Assembly: GCF_943913405.1 (NCBI RefSeq) | Contig: NZ_CALTYA010000001.1 | Span: forward strand, 62,001 to 126,000 | Origin: an uncultured Flavobacterium sp. | GTDB taxonomy: Bacteria > Bacteroidota > Bacteroidia > Flavobacteriales > Flavobacteriaceae | Length of the DNA stretch: 64,000 bases | Reading direction: 5' to 3' | In this document: positions 7,310-16,575 of the stretch, one piece after another | Layout of the letters: each line of letters opens with the position of its first letter | How positions within the stretch are numbered: position 1 is the stretch's first letter | Program-made: the position numbers and the translations under genes | Notes under the pieces: model-generated | What the model was told of the DNA's origin: nothing | Database searches by the model: none | Seen by the model: only the letters and a program-made list of their open reading frames with translations

Positions 7310-9895
7310 ATGTTAAAGAAAATTTTAAAAGCCGTAGGTATTTTTTTGCTAGTTCTAATTGTTGCCTTGTTTGCAGCGCCATTCCTTTTTAAGGATAAAA
7401 TCAAAGAATTAGTCGTAAAAACCATTAATGAAAACGTAGATGCAAAAGTCGCATTTGAAGATGTTGACTTGAGTTTATTCAAGAGTTTTCCAAAAGCCAA
7501 TGTGACTATTGGTAAATTAAGCATCATTAACAAAGCGCCTTTTGCGGGTGATACTTTGTTTTATTCAGGCGAAGTAAACCTGAAAATGTCAGTCAAGGAA
7601 TTGTTTAAAAGCGAAGGCGAGCCAATGAATTTAGAATCATTTTCTTCTAAAAATGCTGTCGTAAATATTCTTTTTGATAAAAATGGATTGGGCAATTTTG
7701 ACATTGCCATTAAAGATGAAAAAGACAAAAAAAGCGATTCTGAAAGCAAGCCTTTTGCCATGAATATTCAGAATTATGAAATCGAAAACTTGCGTTTTAC
7801 CTATTTTGACGAACGTTCAAAAGTAAAAATGGTCATCGACAGTTTAAATCATACAGGAAAAGGAAATTTTGCAGCTTCAAAATTAGATTTGGATACTAAA
7901 ACGACTGCAAAAGTGTCGCTGGATATGGACAAAACGAATTACATGAAAAATGTAAAATTAGATTTGACCGCAGTTTTAGGAATCGATTTAGAAAACAGCA
8001 AATATACTTTCAAAGACAACAAAGCCTTGATCAATCAACTGCCTTTAGAATTCAACGGATTTATCCAAATGAAGGAAGAAGGACAAGAATACGACCTGAC
8101 TTTCAAGACGCCGACTTCTTCGTTTAAGAACTTTTTAGGCGTGATTCCGGAAGCCTATGCTGGAAATTTGGCCAACGTAAAAACTACGGGAGATTTTAAA
8201 GTTTCTGGTTTTGCAAAAGGAACTTTGACCGAAACTACGATTCCAAATTTCAACTTAGAAATTGCTTCAAACAATGCTTCGTTCAAATATCCAGATCTTC
8301 CAAAATCAGTTGACAATATCGTTATTGATACCAAAATTATCAACGAAACAGGAAATATGAAAGACACTTATGTCAACTTAGACAAATTATCGTTCAGAAT
8401 TGACCAAGATGTTTTCAATGCAAAAGCCAACGTAAAAAATATCATGGAAAATCCGTTGGTGGATGCGAAATTGAACGGAACTATCAATTTAGCAAATGTT
8501 TCAAAGGCGTATCCCGTGAAGTTAGACACGCCGCTCTCTGGAATTTTGAAAGCAGATGTTGCTACGAAATTTGACATGAAATCGGTGGAAACTAACAATT
8601 ATCAAAACATTCAAGCTTCTGGAAACGCGAGCATTACCGGATTCAAATATGTTGACGCTGATAAAAAAGCGTATGCAATAAATACGGCTGTTGCCCAATT
8701 TTCAAACCAAAAAATTGACTTGAAACAATTGGATGTTACGACAGGAAAAACAGATTTGAAAGTGAATGGAACTTTGGAAAACTTCTTAGGTTATGCTTTC
8801 AAAAACCAAGAATTACGTGGAAACTTTACGATGAAATCAAACCAGTTTTTGGTATCTGATTTTATGACAAAAACCGAAACTACGGTAAATAATAAAACGA
8901 CTACGACAGAAGCTGTGAAAATTCCGAAATTGATTAACGTGACTTTGAATGCTTCCGCAAATACTGTGGTTTATGATAATTTGAACTTGAAAGATGTGTC
9001 AGGAAAAATCATCGTGAAAGACGAAGCGGTGACTTTACAAAATATCAAAACTTCTATTTTCAACGGATTGATTACGGCAAATGGAAATGTTTCTACAAAA
9101 AACGCAAAACCAACTTTCAACATGGATTTAGGGCTGTCAACTGTGGATATCAATCAAACGTTTACACAATTGGACATGTTGAAAAAAATCGCTCCGATTG
9201 CTGATGCAATTAACGGAAAATTGAACTCAAAAATTAATCTTTCGGGATTTTTAGATCCTAAAGAAATGACACCTGATTTGAACACTTTATCTGGAGATTT
9301 ATTTGGGCAATTGCTTTCAACTACAATCAATTCTAAAAATTCTGCAGTTTTGAGCAAACTGGATGATAATGTAAAATTCATTGATCTTTCGAAATTGAAT
9401 TTGAATGATTTGAAAGCGAATCTTACTTTCAAAGATGGAAAAGTAAATGTCAAGCCTTTTGATATCAAATACCAAGACATTAAAGTAAATGTTGGCGGCC
9501 AGCATGGTTTTGACCAAACGATGAATTACAATATCAAGTTTGATGTTCCTGCAAAATATTTGGGAACTGATGCTAATAAATTGATTGCGAAATTAACTCC
9601 TGCGGAAGCTAATAAATTAGAAAATATTCCGGTAACGGCTATTCTTACAGGGAATTTCAAGAACCCAAAAGTTTCTACAGATGTTCAGCAAGCGGTTACA
9701 AAATTGGCTACGGAATTGGTTAAATCTCAAAAAGACAAATTAATAAACCAAGGAACCAGCGCTTTAGGAAATCTTTTAGGCGGAAACAAGCCAAAAGACA
9801 CGACAAAAACCACAACTACAACTCCGAAAGAAGATGTGAAAAACAAAGTGACTGAAGGAATTAAAGGTTTGTTTAATAAGAAGAAAAAAGAGTAA
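7310..9895 (+). CDS. Large AsmA-family envelope protein
   Basis: An 861-residue protein with one N-terminal membrane segment (about 7-27, followed by FLFKDKIKELV) and a long beta-rich periplasmic region. The N-terminal pattern (membrane helix, then NENVDAKVAFEDVDLSLFKSFP) and the C-terminal AsmA-like segment with repeated short beta blocks (FDIKYQDIKVNVGGQHGF) place it in the AsmA/TamB/YhdP group. These proteins are thought to form grooves that carry lipids between the inner and outer membranes. The last 60 residues are a Thr/Lys-rich low-complexity tail ending in KKKKE. A near-consensus -7 (TAATTTCG, 7282-7289) precedes it. It is closed by a bidirectional hairpin shared with the convergent DUF2797 gene. 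Its substrate is unknown. Two further AsmA-type genes lie at 57.5-61.8 kb. Confidence 0.83.
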   Translation: MLKKILKAVGIFLLVLIVALFAAPFLFKDKIKELVVKTINENVDAKVAFEDVDLSLFKSFPKANVTIGKLSIINKAPFAGDTLFYSGEVNLKMSVKELFKSEGEPMNLESFSSKNAVVNILFDKNGLGNFDIAIKDEKDKKSDSESKPFAMNIQNYEIENLRFTYFDERSKVKMVIDSLNHTGKGNFAASKLDLDTKTTAKVSLDMDKTNYMKNVKLDLTAVLGIDLENSKYTFKDNKALINQLPLEFNGFIQMKEEGQEYDLTFKTPTSSFKNFLGVIPEAYAGNLANVKTTGDFKVSGFAKGTLTETTIPNFNLEIASNNASFKYPDLPKSVDNIVIDTKIINETGNMKDTYVNLDKLSFRIDQDVFNAKANVKNIMENPLVDAKLNGTINLANVSKAYPVKLDTPLSGILKADVATKFDMKSVETNNYQNIQASGNASITGFKYVDADKKAYAINTAVAQFSNQKIDLKQLDVTTGKTDLKVNGTLENFLGYAFKNQELRGNFTMKSNQFLVSDFMTKTETTVNNKTTTTEAVKIPKLINVTLNASANTVVYDNLNLKDVSGKIIVKDEAVTLQNIKTSIFNGLITANGNVSTKNAKPTFNMDLGLSTVDINQTFTQLDMLKKIAPIADAINGKLNSKINLSGFLDPKEMTPDLNTLSGDLFGQLLSTTINSKNSAVLSKLDDNVKFIDLSKLNLNDLKANLTFKDGKVNVKPFDIKYQDIKVNVGGQHGFDQTMNYNIKFDVPAKYLGTDANKLIAKLTPAEANKLENIPVTAILTGNFKNPKVSTDVQQAVTKLATELVKSQKDKLINQGTSALGNLLGGNKPKDTTKTTTTTPKEDVKNKVTEGIKGLFNKKKKE

Positions 9896-9901
9896 TTACT
9901 C

Positions 9902-9942
9902 CAAAAAAAAAGCCTGCAATTTAAATTTGCAGGCTTTTTTTT
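9902..9942. terminator. Bidirectional terminator between asmA-like and DUF2797 genes
   Basis: Stem AAGCCTGCAA (9910-9919), loop TTTAAAT, stem TTGCAGGCTT (9927-9936), flanked by an A-run on the left and a T-run on the right, so it can act on both convergent transcripts. Confidence 0.85.
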
Positions 9943-10738
9943 ATATGATATTCATTCCGACGACATAACCTTCGAAACTTCTCACATTAAAAACAGTTCC
10001 ATCTTCAAAGATTAAATATTGCCCTTTTATTCCAACTAATTTTCTGGCGAAGTTTGGCGTTTTGTCTAAATTCAATCCCGTTACTTTCTTCGGATATTGC
10101 AAAACCGGATAATTCATTACAAAATGCTCATCCAAATCAGCATTGAAATATTGCTTTACTTCTTCAGGCAAAAATTCAAAAACACGTGCTTTTTCAGTTA
10201 GCATATCCATATCTAAATTTTCGTTTTGAAGCATTTTTCGCCAATTCGTTTTGTCAACGAAATGATTTTTTAAAGCAACTTCGGTAATTCCTGCCAAATA
10301 ACGATTCGGGACTTCCACAATGGAAACCGCTTCATTGGCGCCTTGGTCAATCCATCGTGTCGGAATTTGCGTTTTGCGCGTCACTCCTACTTTCACATCG
10401 CTTGACAACGCCAAATAAACTACGTGCGGTTGAAGTTGAACACGCGTTTCATAATCTAAATCACGATCAGCAATTCCCAAATGTGCGGTACTCAATTCTG
10501 GTCGCATAATCCAATCGCCCACCGCTGGACTGCTATAAAAACAATCGTAGCAAAATCCTTGTCGAAAAATCTTTTTCTTCTTCGAACAATTCAAGCATTG
10601 ATAACCTAGAAAACTGATTTCAATATATTTGTTTAAAGCTTGATTTACGTTCAAGAAACTATTTTCAAAAGTCAGATAATATTGAATCGGAGATCCGAAT
10701 TCTGTTTCCATTTTTGAAAGGACACCTTCGTATTGCAT
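9941..10738 (-). CDS. DUF2797 protein with zinc ribbon and GIY-YIG-like pattern
   Basis: A 265-residue cytoplasmic protein of the DUF2797 family, function not established. A probable zinc ribbon is formed by C48-x2-C51 and C63-x2-C66. After it, residues 107-153 follow the order VYLA - KVGVT - R - E (V107-Y108, K116-V-G118-V-T120, R128, E153), which resembles the layout of GIY-YIG nuclease domains. This is my own pattern reading, not an established assignment. There is no signal peptide or membrane segment. It is transcribed alone, convergent with the AsmA-like gene and divergent from the GH3 gene. The first Met fits the length I would expect for the family. Confidence 0.8.
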   Translation of the reverse strand: MQYEGVLSKMETEFGSPIQYYLTFENSFLNVNQALNKYIEISFLGYQCLNCSKKKKIFRQGFCYDCFYSSPAVGDWIMRPELSTAHLGIADRDLDYETRVQLQPHVVYLALSSDVKVGVTRKTQIPTRWIDQGANEAVSIVEVPNRYLAGITEVALKNHFVDKTNWRKMLQNENLDMDMLTEKARVFEFLPEEVKQYFNADLDEHFVMNYPVLQYPKKVTGLNLDKTPNFARKLVGIKGQYLIFEDGTVFNVRSFEGYVVGMNII

Positions 10739-10806
10739 TTAATTTTAGATTTATGATTTTTGGAATTATGATTTTCTGAATTGCGTTTATGGGTTCCTGC
10801 TAAATC

Positions 10807-10834
10807 ACTCATAACTTATAACTCATAACTCATA
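10807..10834. repeat. Four tandem heptamers (ACTCATA) upstream of the GH3 gene
   Basis: Units ACTCATA, ACTTATA, ACTCATA and ACTCATA run head to tail. Two more CATAACTC copies, 14 bases apart, lie at 10877-10884 and 10891-10898, inside the probable 5' leader of the GH3 gene. The -7 element lies between the two groups. Confidence 0.7.
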
Positions 10835-10853
10835 ACTTTTTACATTTTTTTCC

Positions 10854-10861
10854 TATTTTTG
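10854..10861 (+). promoter_or_regulatory. -7 element for the GH3-family gene
   Basis: TATTTTTG exactly matches TAnnTTTG, about 48 bases before the ATG at 10910. No TTTG at -33; the heptamer repeat occupies that region instead. Confidence 0.5.
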
Positions 10862-10909
10862 GTAAAGTTAGAAATTCATAACTCACAAACCATAACTCAA
10901 ACCTAAAAA

Positions 10910-12439
10910 ATGGCGTTACCAATAATCAATTCGGTGGCAACGTGGTTCTTGAAAAAAAGAATCCACCAGATTGAATTGTTCCTCAAATACCCAAATGAGG
11001 TTCAGGAAGAATTGCTTTTGAACTTGATTCGAACGGCTGAACATACCGTAATTGGCAAGCAATACGACTTTTCATCTATAAAATCATATCGAGAATTTAT
11101 TGAAAGAGTTCCTGTTTCCACTTACGAAGACATTGAACCTTTGATTGAAAGAACAAGAACTGGCGAGCAGAATGTTTTTTGGAACACGCCGATAAAATGG
11201 TTTGCAAAATCTAGCGGAACTACAAATTCCAAGAGCAAATTTATTCCGGTGAGTAATGAATCATTGCAAAATTGCCACTATAATGCGAGCAAAGATTTGT
11301 TGAGTTTGTACCTAAATAATAACGAAGAATCGCAATTGTTTACCGGAAAAAGCCTTCGCCTTGGCGGAAGCAAACAATTGTATGAAGATAATAATACTTT
11401 CTTTGGCGATTTGTCAGCGATTTTGATTGACAATATGCCAATTTGGGCCGAATTCAGCAGTACGCCAAGCAATAAAGTGTCGTTGATGAGCGAATGGGAA
11501 ACAAAAATTCCGGCGATTATCAATGAGACGATTCACGAAAATGTGACGAGTTTTGCGGGAGTTCCGTCGTGGATGTTGGTTTTGATGAACAAAACTTTGG
11601 AAGCGACAGGAAAAGGAAACTTGTTGGAAATCTGGCCAAATCTGGAAGTTTATTTCCACGGAGGCGTGAGTTTTGAGCCATATCGCGACCAATATAAAAA
11701 AATACTTCCGGGTTCTGGATTTCAATATTATGAAATTTACAATGCTTCCGAAGGTTTTTTTGCCATTCAAGACCTCAACAATTCCAGTGATTTATTGCTG
11801 ATGTTAGACTATGGAATTTTCTATGAATTTATTCCTATGGATACTTTTGGAACTCCAGACCAAAAAACAGTTCGATTGTCAGAAGTGGAATTGAACAAAA
11901 ATTACGCAATTGTGATTACTACAAATGCTGGTTTGTGGCGCTATATGATTGGTGACACTGTTCGATTCACATCTTTAAATCCTTACAGAATTCGCGTGAG
12001 CGGACGAACAAAACACCACATCAATGTTTTTGGCGAAGAATTGATTGTCGAAAATACAGACAAAGCAATTGCAAAAGCTTGCAAATTGACCAATTCAGAA
12101 GTTATCGATTATACCGTTGCTCCTGTTTTTATGGAAGGAAGAGAAAAAGGCGCACATGAGTGGATGATTGAATTTAAAAATCCGCCTGAAAATATTGCTG
12201 ATTTCAGACAGATTTTAGACGATACTTTGCAATCTTTAAACTCTGATTACGAAGCAAAACGCCATAACAATATGACTTTAAATCCGTTGGTTTTGAATGT
12301 TGCTAGACCAAATTTATTTTATGATTGGTTAAAAGAACAGGATAAATTGGGCGGTCAGCATAAAATTCCGAGGCTTTCTAATCAGCGAAATTATTTAGAA
12401 GAACTTTTGGAAATGAATTTGGAGATTTCTGAGTTTTAA
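10910..12439 (+). CDS. GH3 auxin-responsive-promoter family protein (acyl-adenylate/amido synthetase fold)
   Basis: A 509-residue member of the GH3 family in the ANL adenylating superfamily. Plant GH3 enzymes adenylate an acyl acid and join it to an amino acid; the substrate of bacterial members is not known. Visible motifs are the ATP-binding loop AKSSGTTNSKSKFIP near 99-113, YNASEGFFA near 276-284 (adenine-contact motif), and RYMIGDTVRF near 343-353, with the ribose-binding Asp. GRTKHHINVFGEELI then marks the hinge to the C-terminal domain, so it is complete. It stands alone, with its own -7 element and a hairpin after it, so the neighbours give no clue to the substrate. Confidence 0.9.
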   Translation: MALPIINSVATWFLKKRIHQIELFLKYPNEVQEELLLNLIRTAEHTVIGKQYDFSSIKSYREFIERVPVSTYEDIEPLIERTRTGEQNVFWNTPIKWFAKSSGTTNSKSKFIPVSNESLQNCHYNASKDLLSLYLNNNEESQLFTGKSLRLGGSKQLYEDNNTFFGDLSAILIDNMPIWAEFSSTPSNKVSLMSEWETKIPAIINETIHENVTSFAGVPSWMLVLMNKTLEATGKGNLLEIWPNLEVYFHGGVSFEPYRDQYKKILPGSGFQYYEIYNASEGFFAIQDLNNSSDLLLMLDYGIFYEFIPMDTFGTPDQKTVRLSEVELNKNYAIVITTNAGLWRYMIGDTVRFTSLNPYRIRVSGRTKHHINVFGEELIVENTDKAIAKACKLTNSEVIDYTVAPVFMEGREKGAHEWMIEFKNPPENIADFRQILDDTLQSLNSDYEAKRHNNMTLNPLVLNVARPNLFYDWLKEQDKLGGQHKIPRLSNQRNYLEELLEMNLEISEF

Positions 12440-12455
12440 AAATATTTTTCTTTTC

Positions 12456-12484
12456 AATCCTGCTTGCTGAGCAGGATTTTTCTT
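12456..12484 (+). terminator. Terminator after the GH3-family gene
   Basis: Stem AATCCTGCT (12456-12464), loop TGCTG, stem AGCAGGATT (12470-12478), followed by T-rich DNA. It starts 17 bases after the stop. Confidence 0.75.
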
Positions 12485-12532
12485 TTTAATTTTTTTGTAA
12501 ATTCTCTGTAACAAAATCTCGTTTCGATAGTC

Positions 12533-12552
12533 TGATAGGTAATCATCTATCA
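12533..12552. promoter_or_regulatory. Short dyad just upstream of the TonB-linked receptor gene
   Basis: TGATAG-N8-CTATCA is a perfect 6-base inverted repeat ending 12 bases before the ATG at 12565. It could be an operator or a leader hairpin; the sequence cannot distinguish these. Confidence 0.4.
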
Positions 12553-12564
12553 AATCAATCAAAA

Positions 12565-15024
12565 ATGAAATCACTATTAGTTGCAGTTGCTTTCTGTTTA
12601 AGCAGTTTTGCATTTGCCCAACAGTCGCCGACTTATGTAGAATTAAACAGTACTTTAAATGCTGTAGCCTGCGAAAATGATGTGGCTGAAAGAGAAATTC
12701 TATTAGAAAAAATCGAAGACGGCAAAAAGACAAAAATTGGCACTTACCAAAGCGTTGGCTGTAAATTTACGCTGACAAAAAATCTTGCTTTGGGAAAATA
12801 TTCCTTTACAATTTCAGGCTTGAATATCAAAGAAACGAAATTGGATTTTGAAATTACGCCAGAAAATAAAGCGAAAATTGTCCAATCTGTTACTTTATCT
12901 GACAAGACGAATGACTTGAGCGAAGTTACAGTTTATGGAAACCAGCGCCAATACATGAAAGTCGAATCTGACAAGACGACAATCAGCATCAAAGAAAATG
13001 GATTGTTAAACAGCGGCACTACTTATGAAGCCGTGAAAAAACTTCCTGGCGTTGTGACTTCTCCCGCTGGCGGACTTACCTTGAATGGAAAAGGCGTTGT
13101 GGTTTACATTGACGGCGCACCGAGCAATTTATCTGGAACTGATCTTCAAAATTATCTGAACAGCCTTCCGGCGAACGCCATAGAAAAAATCGAACTTATT
13201 TATGACCCAGGCGCTTCTTATGACGCAAATGCCAGCGGTTCGATCATCAATATTATTACGAATGGCAAAAAAATGAAAGGTATCAATGCGAGTTTTAATA
13301 TGAATTACAACTTCAATAAATACCAAAAACCGAGTCCGCAGATTCTTTTAAACGGAAAAGAAAACAATTTGAGCTGGCAGACAATGGTCGGCGTGAATTA
13401 TATTGAAGGAGAAAACAGAAATAAAAACGGACAAGAATTTACATTTTTTAATCCGCCAGTTCAACTTAATCAGGAAAGTTTTGACCACCAGACTTTCAGA
13501 AACGTATATTGGAGAACGGGTTTAAATTATAAATTATCTGACAAGTCAAATGTCCTTTTCAATTACAATATGAGTCTTTCCAGGGATAGAAATGACAACG
13601 AAAGTTCTACGCTGAACAACACAATTAATTTTGAAAATAAGGGGATTTCTAAATCAAAAGCAAACAATCACGAATTGAGTTTGCAGTATAAAACGAAATT
13701 AGACACTTTGGGAAGAACGTTTGATATCACTGCTTACACCAATGTTTTTGACAGGAAGCCATTGAGTGAATCGACATCTTTTGAAGATAATAAATATACT
13801 TTCAACAACGCAAATATTGATTTCGGACTGACAAATTATTACTTGAAATATGATTTTGCAATTCCTTTTGAAAAGCTCGGATTTTCGATTAATACTGGAG
13901 GAAAATACAATACGACGGATGTAAAAAATTACGGAAAATATAATTTTGAAGCAGACAGCGATGCTATTTTCAATTCCAATGTTTATGAATCTGAAATCGA
14001 TTTTGACTATTCAGAACATAATTTGGCGTTTTATGCTGAAGCTAGACAAAAATATAAAAAGTTCAATTTCACTGCCGGAATCCGTTTTGAAAATTTTGAC
14101 GTCAAGCGAGAAGCAAGCACTGTTGCCGATAAAATTGAATTCAATAATTCACGTTTTTATCCAAACGCTAGCATTTTGTACCAAGCCACAGAACAGATTA
14201 ATATCAGCACTTCGTATTCTAAAAAAGTTTCCCAACCAGGCTATTACAGGATTGATCCAAATAACAACTCTAACTTCAACAGATATAATACTTCTGTAGG
14301 AAATATTGCTTTGCAACCCATTTATTTTGACAATTATGCCTTCAAGATTTCTGCATTTCAATATGTGAATTTAGGAGCGAATTACACTGTAGCAAAAGAT
14401 GATACGCAGTTTCTCTTCAGCGCTGAAGATGGCGAATTGGTAAGCAACAGGACTTTTGCATCGTTTGATAAAATCAAGACTTTTAGCGCTTATTTGTCTT
14501 TCCCGATTCCGTTAGATTATTTCTTTAAAAGCAAGGAAGAATTTGGAAAACGAATGAATGAGATTGAAAAAATGAATTATATCTATATGAATATCGGCTA
14601 TGTAAAAACTGATATTGAAGGTTATGATTTTACATTTGAAAATAAAGGAATGGTGAATTTCAGCATGCAGTCACAAATTAATCTCCCATGGGGAATTGTG
14701 AATAACATGAACTATTTCTTCCTGCCAAAAGGAAACTGGGAAATCTACAGAATTGAAAAGCCGATTCAGCAATTTGACATTTCTTTCAACAAAGATTTCA
14801 TGGATAAAAAACTAAAATTAGGCGTTCATTGCTTTGACGTTTTCAATGTAAACGAAGTAAATGCTTCGATTGAAGGCAAAAACTTGCGAACTATGTTTTA
14901 TGAAAAACAAGATTCAAGAAGTTTTAGAATTTCATTGACATACAACTTTGGAAACTTAAAACTGCAGACTGAAAACACTAATATTGACGTAGAAAAAGCA
15001 AAAGAAGGTGGCAAAGGTTTGTAA
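12565..15024 (+). CDS. TonB-dependent receptor / outer-membrane beta-barrel protein
   Basis: An 819-residue outer-membrane protein. Residues 1-19 are a signal peptide ending in FAFAQ. Residues about 25-115 form a small Ig-like domain rather than the usual CarboxypepD_reg domain. A plug domain follows at about 130-225, with YEAVKKLPGVV, VYIDGAPSNLSG and the DPGASYDANASGSIINI segment. The remainder is a long beta-barrel of the family labelled outer membrane beta-barrel protein (OMP_b-brl_3). It probably imports a ligand with TonB energy, but no SusD partner is adjacent, so a glycan role is not supported. A short dyad precedes the ATG and a bidirectional hairpin closes the gene. The ligand is unknown. 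Confidence 0.88.
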   Translation: MKSLLVAVAFCLSSFAFAQQSPTYVELNSTLNAVACENDVAEREILLEKIEDGKKTKIGTYQSVGCKFTLTKNLALGKYSFTISGLNIKETKLDFEITPENKAKIVQSVTLSDKTNDLSEVTVYGNQRQYMKVESDKTTISIKENGLLNSGTTYEAVKKLPGVVTSPAGGLTLNGKGVVVYIDGAPSNLSGTDLQNYLNSLPANAIEKIELIYDPGASYDANASGSIINIITNGKKMKGINASFNMNYNFNKYQKPSPQILLNGKENNLSWQTMVGVNYIEGENRNKNGQEFTFFNPPVQLNQESFDHQTFRNVYWRTGLNYKLSDKSNVLFNYNMSLSRDRNDNESSTLNNTINFENKGISKSKANNHELSLQYKTKLDTLGRTFDITAYTNVFDRKPLSESTSFEDNKYTFNNANIDFGLTNYYLKYDFAIPFEKLGFSINTGGKYNTTDVKNYGKYNFEADSDAIFNSNVYESEIDFDYSEHNLAFYAEARQKYKKFNFTAGIRFENFDVKREASTVADKIEFNNSRFYPNASILYQATEQINISTSYSKKVSQPGYYRIDPNNNSNFNRYNTSVGNIALQPIYFDNYAFKISAFQYVNLGANYTVAKDDTQFLFSAEDGELVSNRTFASFDKIKTFSAYLSFPIPLDYFFKSKEEFGKRMNEIEKMNYIYMNIGYVKTDIEGYDFTFENKGMVNFSMQSQINLPWGIVNNMNYFFLPKGNWEIYRIEKPIQQFDISFNKDFMDKKLKLGVHCFDVFNVNEVNASIEGKNLRTMFYEKQDSRSFRISLTYNFGNLKLQTENTNIDVEKAKEGGKGL

Positions 15025-15043
15025 AAACTGTCCCTTTTTGTAT

Positions 15044-15076
15044 AAAAAAATCCCGATTCTCATCGGGATTTTTTTT
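15044..15076. terminator. Bidirectional terminator between TonB-receptor and ABC permease genes
   Basis: Stem AAATCCCGAT (15048-15057), loop TCTC, stem ATCGGGATTT (15062-15071), with an A-run before and a T-run after. Confidence 0.88.
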
Positions 15077-15108
15077 ATACTTACATTTTTATTTTTGATA
15101 TCAATATC

Positions 15109-16359
15109 TTACATCCCTGTTCTGATTGCTTCCACAGGATCTAATTTTGACGCAGAAATTGCAGGAAGAATTCCAGAAATCAAACCTATTAACATTGCTA
15201 ACCCTGTTCCTAAAAGTATATTTCCGAAGCTTAAGACGAATTCAAATTCCAATGCTTTTGTCAATCCCAAAGCAATTATCCAGACTAAAAACAATCCGAT
15301 TAAACCACCAATTAAGCAAAGAATTATGGCTTCGAATAAAAACTGGAGCAGTATAAATCTGTTTTTAGCTCCGAGCGATTTCTGAATTCCGATTAAGTTC
15401 GTTCGTTCTTTTACGGAGACGAACATAATATTGGCCACTCCGAAACCTCCAACTAAAAGAGAAAATCCGCTGATTGCCCAACCTATTCCATTCATGACGC
15501 CAACAATCTGGTCAATCATTTCAGTAAATCCAGAAAGCACATCAATGAAGAAATTATTTTCTTGTCCGATTTTTAAGCCACGGCGATTTCTTAATTTTTG
15601 TATTACTTCTCCTTTAAATTCATCAACATCTACGCCTTCATCCGGCTTGATGATAATTATCGGCGTCATGGAATCATTATGGTCGCCAAACTTATTCCTC
15701 ATAAAGTTCACCGGAATACAAACTGCCGTATCATTACTGTTACCAAATGTTCCTTGTCCCTGCTTTTCTAAAACACCGATAACTGTAAATTTTTGCCCAT
15801 AAAGACGGATTTTTTTTCCGATTGGATCCGTGTTTTCAAAAAGGCTATTTGCAATTTCATATCCCAAAACAATGACTGCCGTTCCTGAATTTGATTCTGA
15901 TTCATTAAAGAAACGACCTTCTTTGAATTTCATCGGCTGGATTTCAACAAATTCGTGTGTAGCAGGAATCACATTAACATCACTTACCGTTTTCTTATCA
16001 TATTTTGCAATTTGTCTTGCTGTAAACAATTGATAAGTCGCTTTGTCCATTCCGTTTACTGAATTTTTAAGGTACTGGAATTCGTCGTAAGTCACGTCTG
16101 GATATTGTTCTCGTTTCCAACGCGGGATTTCTGACGGCCCGAAGGAAAAACGTTTTAAGTACATTGTGTTTTTATCGAGCGAACTCATATCGCTTTTGAT
16201 TTTTCGGTCTAAAGAATCGACTGCGGCGAGAACGGCAATGATTGAAAAAATTCCGATTGTCACGCCAAGAAGCGACAGAATGGTTCGCAATTTATTATTA
16301 CGTAATGCGTTCAGGGCGAAGCCCAAGCTTTCTCGTAATAATCTAAAATATAAAACCAT
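15109..16359 (-). CDS. MacB/FtsX-type ABC transporter permease
   Basis: About 416 residues with the topology of MacB-family permeases. One membrane helix near 20-45 (LSLLGVTIGIFSIIAVLAAV) is followed by a large periplasmic MacB_PCD domain and three membrane helices at the C-terminus (FtsX domain, about 280-410). The ending GILPAISASKLDPVEAIRTG is the classic family ending. Such proteins use ATP hydrolysis in the cytoplasm to drive periplasmic work such as lipoprotein or peptide export. No ATPase or membrane-fusion gene is adjacent. I prefer the ATG at 16359 over 16365 because MVLYFRLLRES fits relatives. A TTAATTTG near-consensus -7 lies at 16398-16391. Confidence 0.88.
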   Translation of the reverse strand: MVLYFRLLRESLGFALNALRNNKLRTILSLLGVTIGIFSIIAVLAAVDSLDRKIKSDMSSLDKNTMYLKRFSFGPSEIPRWKREQYPDVTYDEFQYLKNSVNGMDKATYQLFTARQIAKYDKKTVSDVNVIPATHEFVEIQPMKFKEGRFFNESESNSGTAVIVLGYEIANSLFENTDPIGKKIRLYGQKFTVIGVLEKQGQGTFGNSNDTAVCIPVNFMRNKFGDHNDSMTPIIIIKPDEGVDVDEFKGEVIQKLRNRRGLKIGQENNFFIDVLSGFTEMIDQIVGVMNGIGWAISGFSLLVGGFGVANIMFVSVKERTNLIGIQKSLGAKNRFILLQFLFEAIILCLIGGLIGLFLVWIIALGLTKALEFEFVLSFGNILLGTGLAMLIGLISGILPAISASKLDPVEAIRTGM

Positions 16360-16390
16360 AATCATGAATTTGTGTTGTCGTAAAATTCAG

Positions 16391-16398
16391 CAAATTAA
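16391..16398 (-). promoter_or_regulatory. Putative -7 element for the ABC permease
   Basis: On the minus strand TTAATTTG matches TAnnTTTG at 7 of 8 positions, about 31 bases before the preferred ATG. Confidence 0.35.
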
Positions 16399-16543
16399 TT
16401 TCAATTTCCTAAAAAAAATTAAAGATTGTTGTTGCATTTTAATCAGTAATGCTAAAAAAATTGAGCAAAGATTTGCAAATTAAAAATCTGTGAATCTGTA
16501 GCTAAAAAAACTTAAAAAATTAAGAAAAACATATGTGTAATGT

Positions 16544-16575
16544 TTTGAATGTTAAAGTTTGAATAACTACTTTTG
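16544..16575 (+). promoter_or_regulatory. Bacteroidota-type promoter of purH
   Basis: TTTG at 16544-16547 (-33) and TACTTTTG at 16568-16575 (-7), separated by 20 bases, match the TTTG-N19/21-TAnnTTTG pattern exactly. Transcription would begin around 16580, leaving a leader of about 18 bases before the ATG. This rules out the in-frame TTG at 16559 as a start. Confidence 0.75.
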
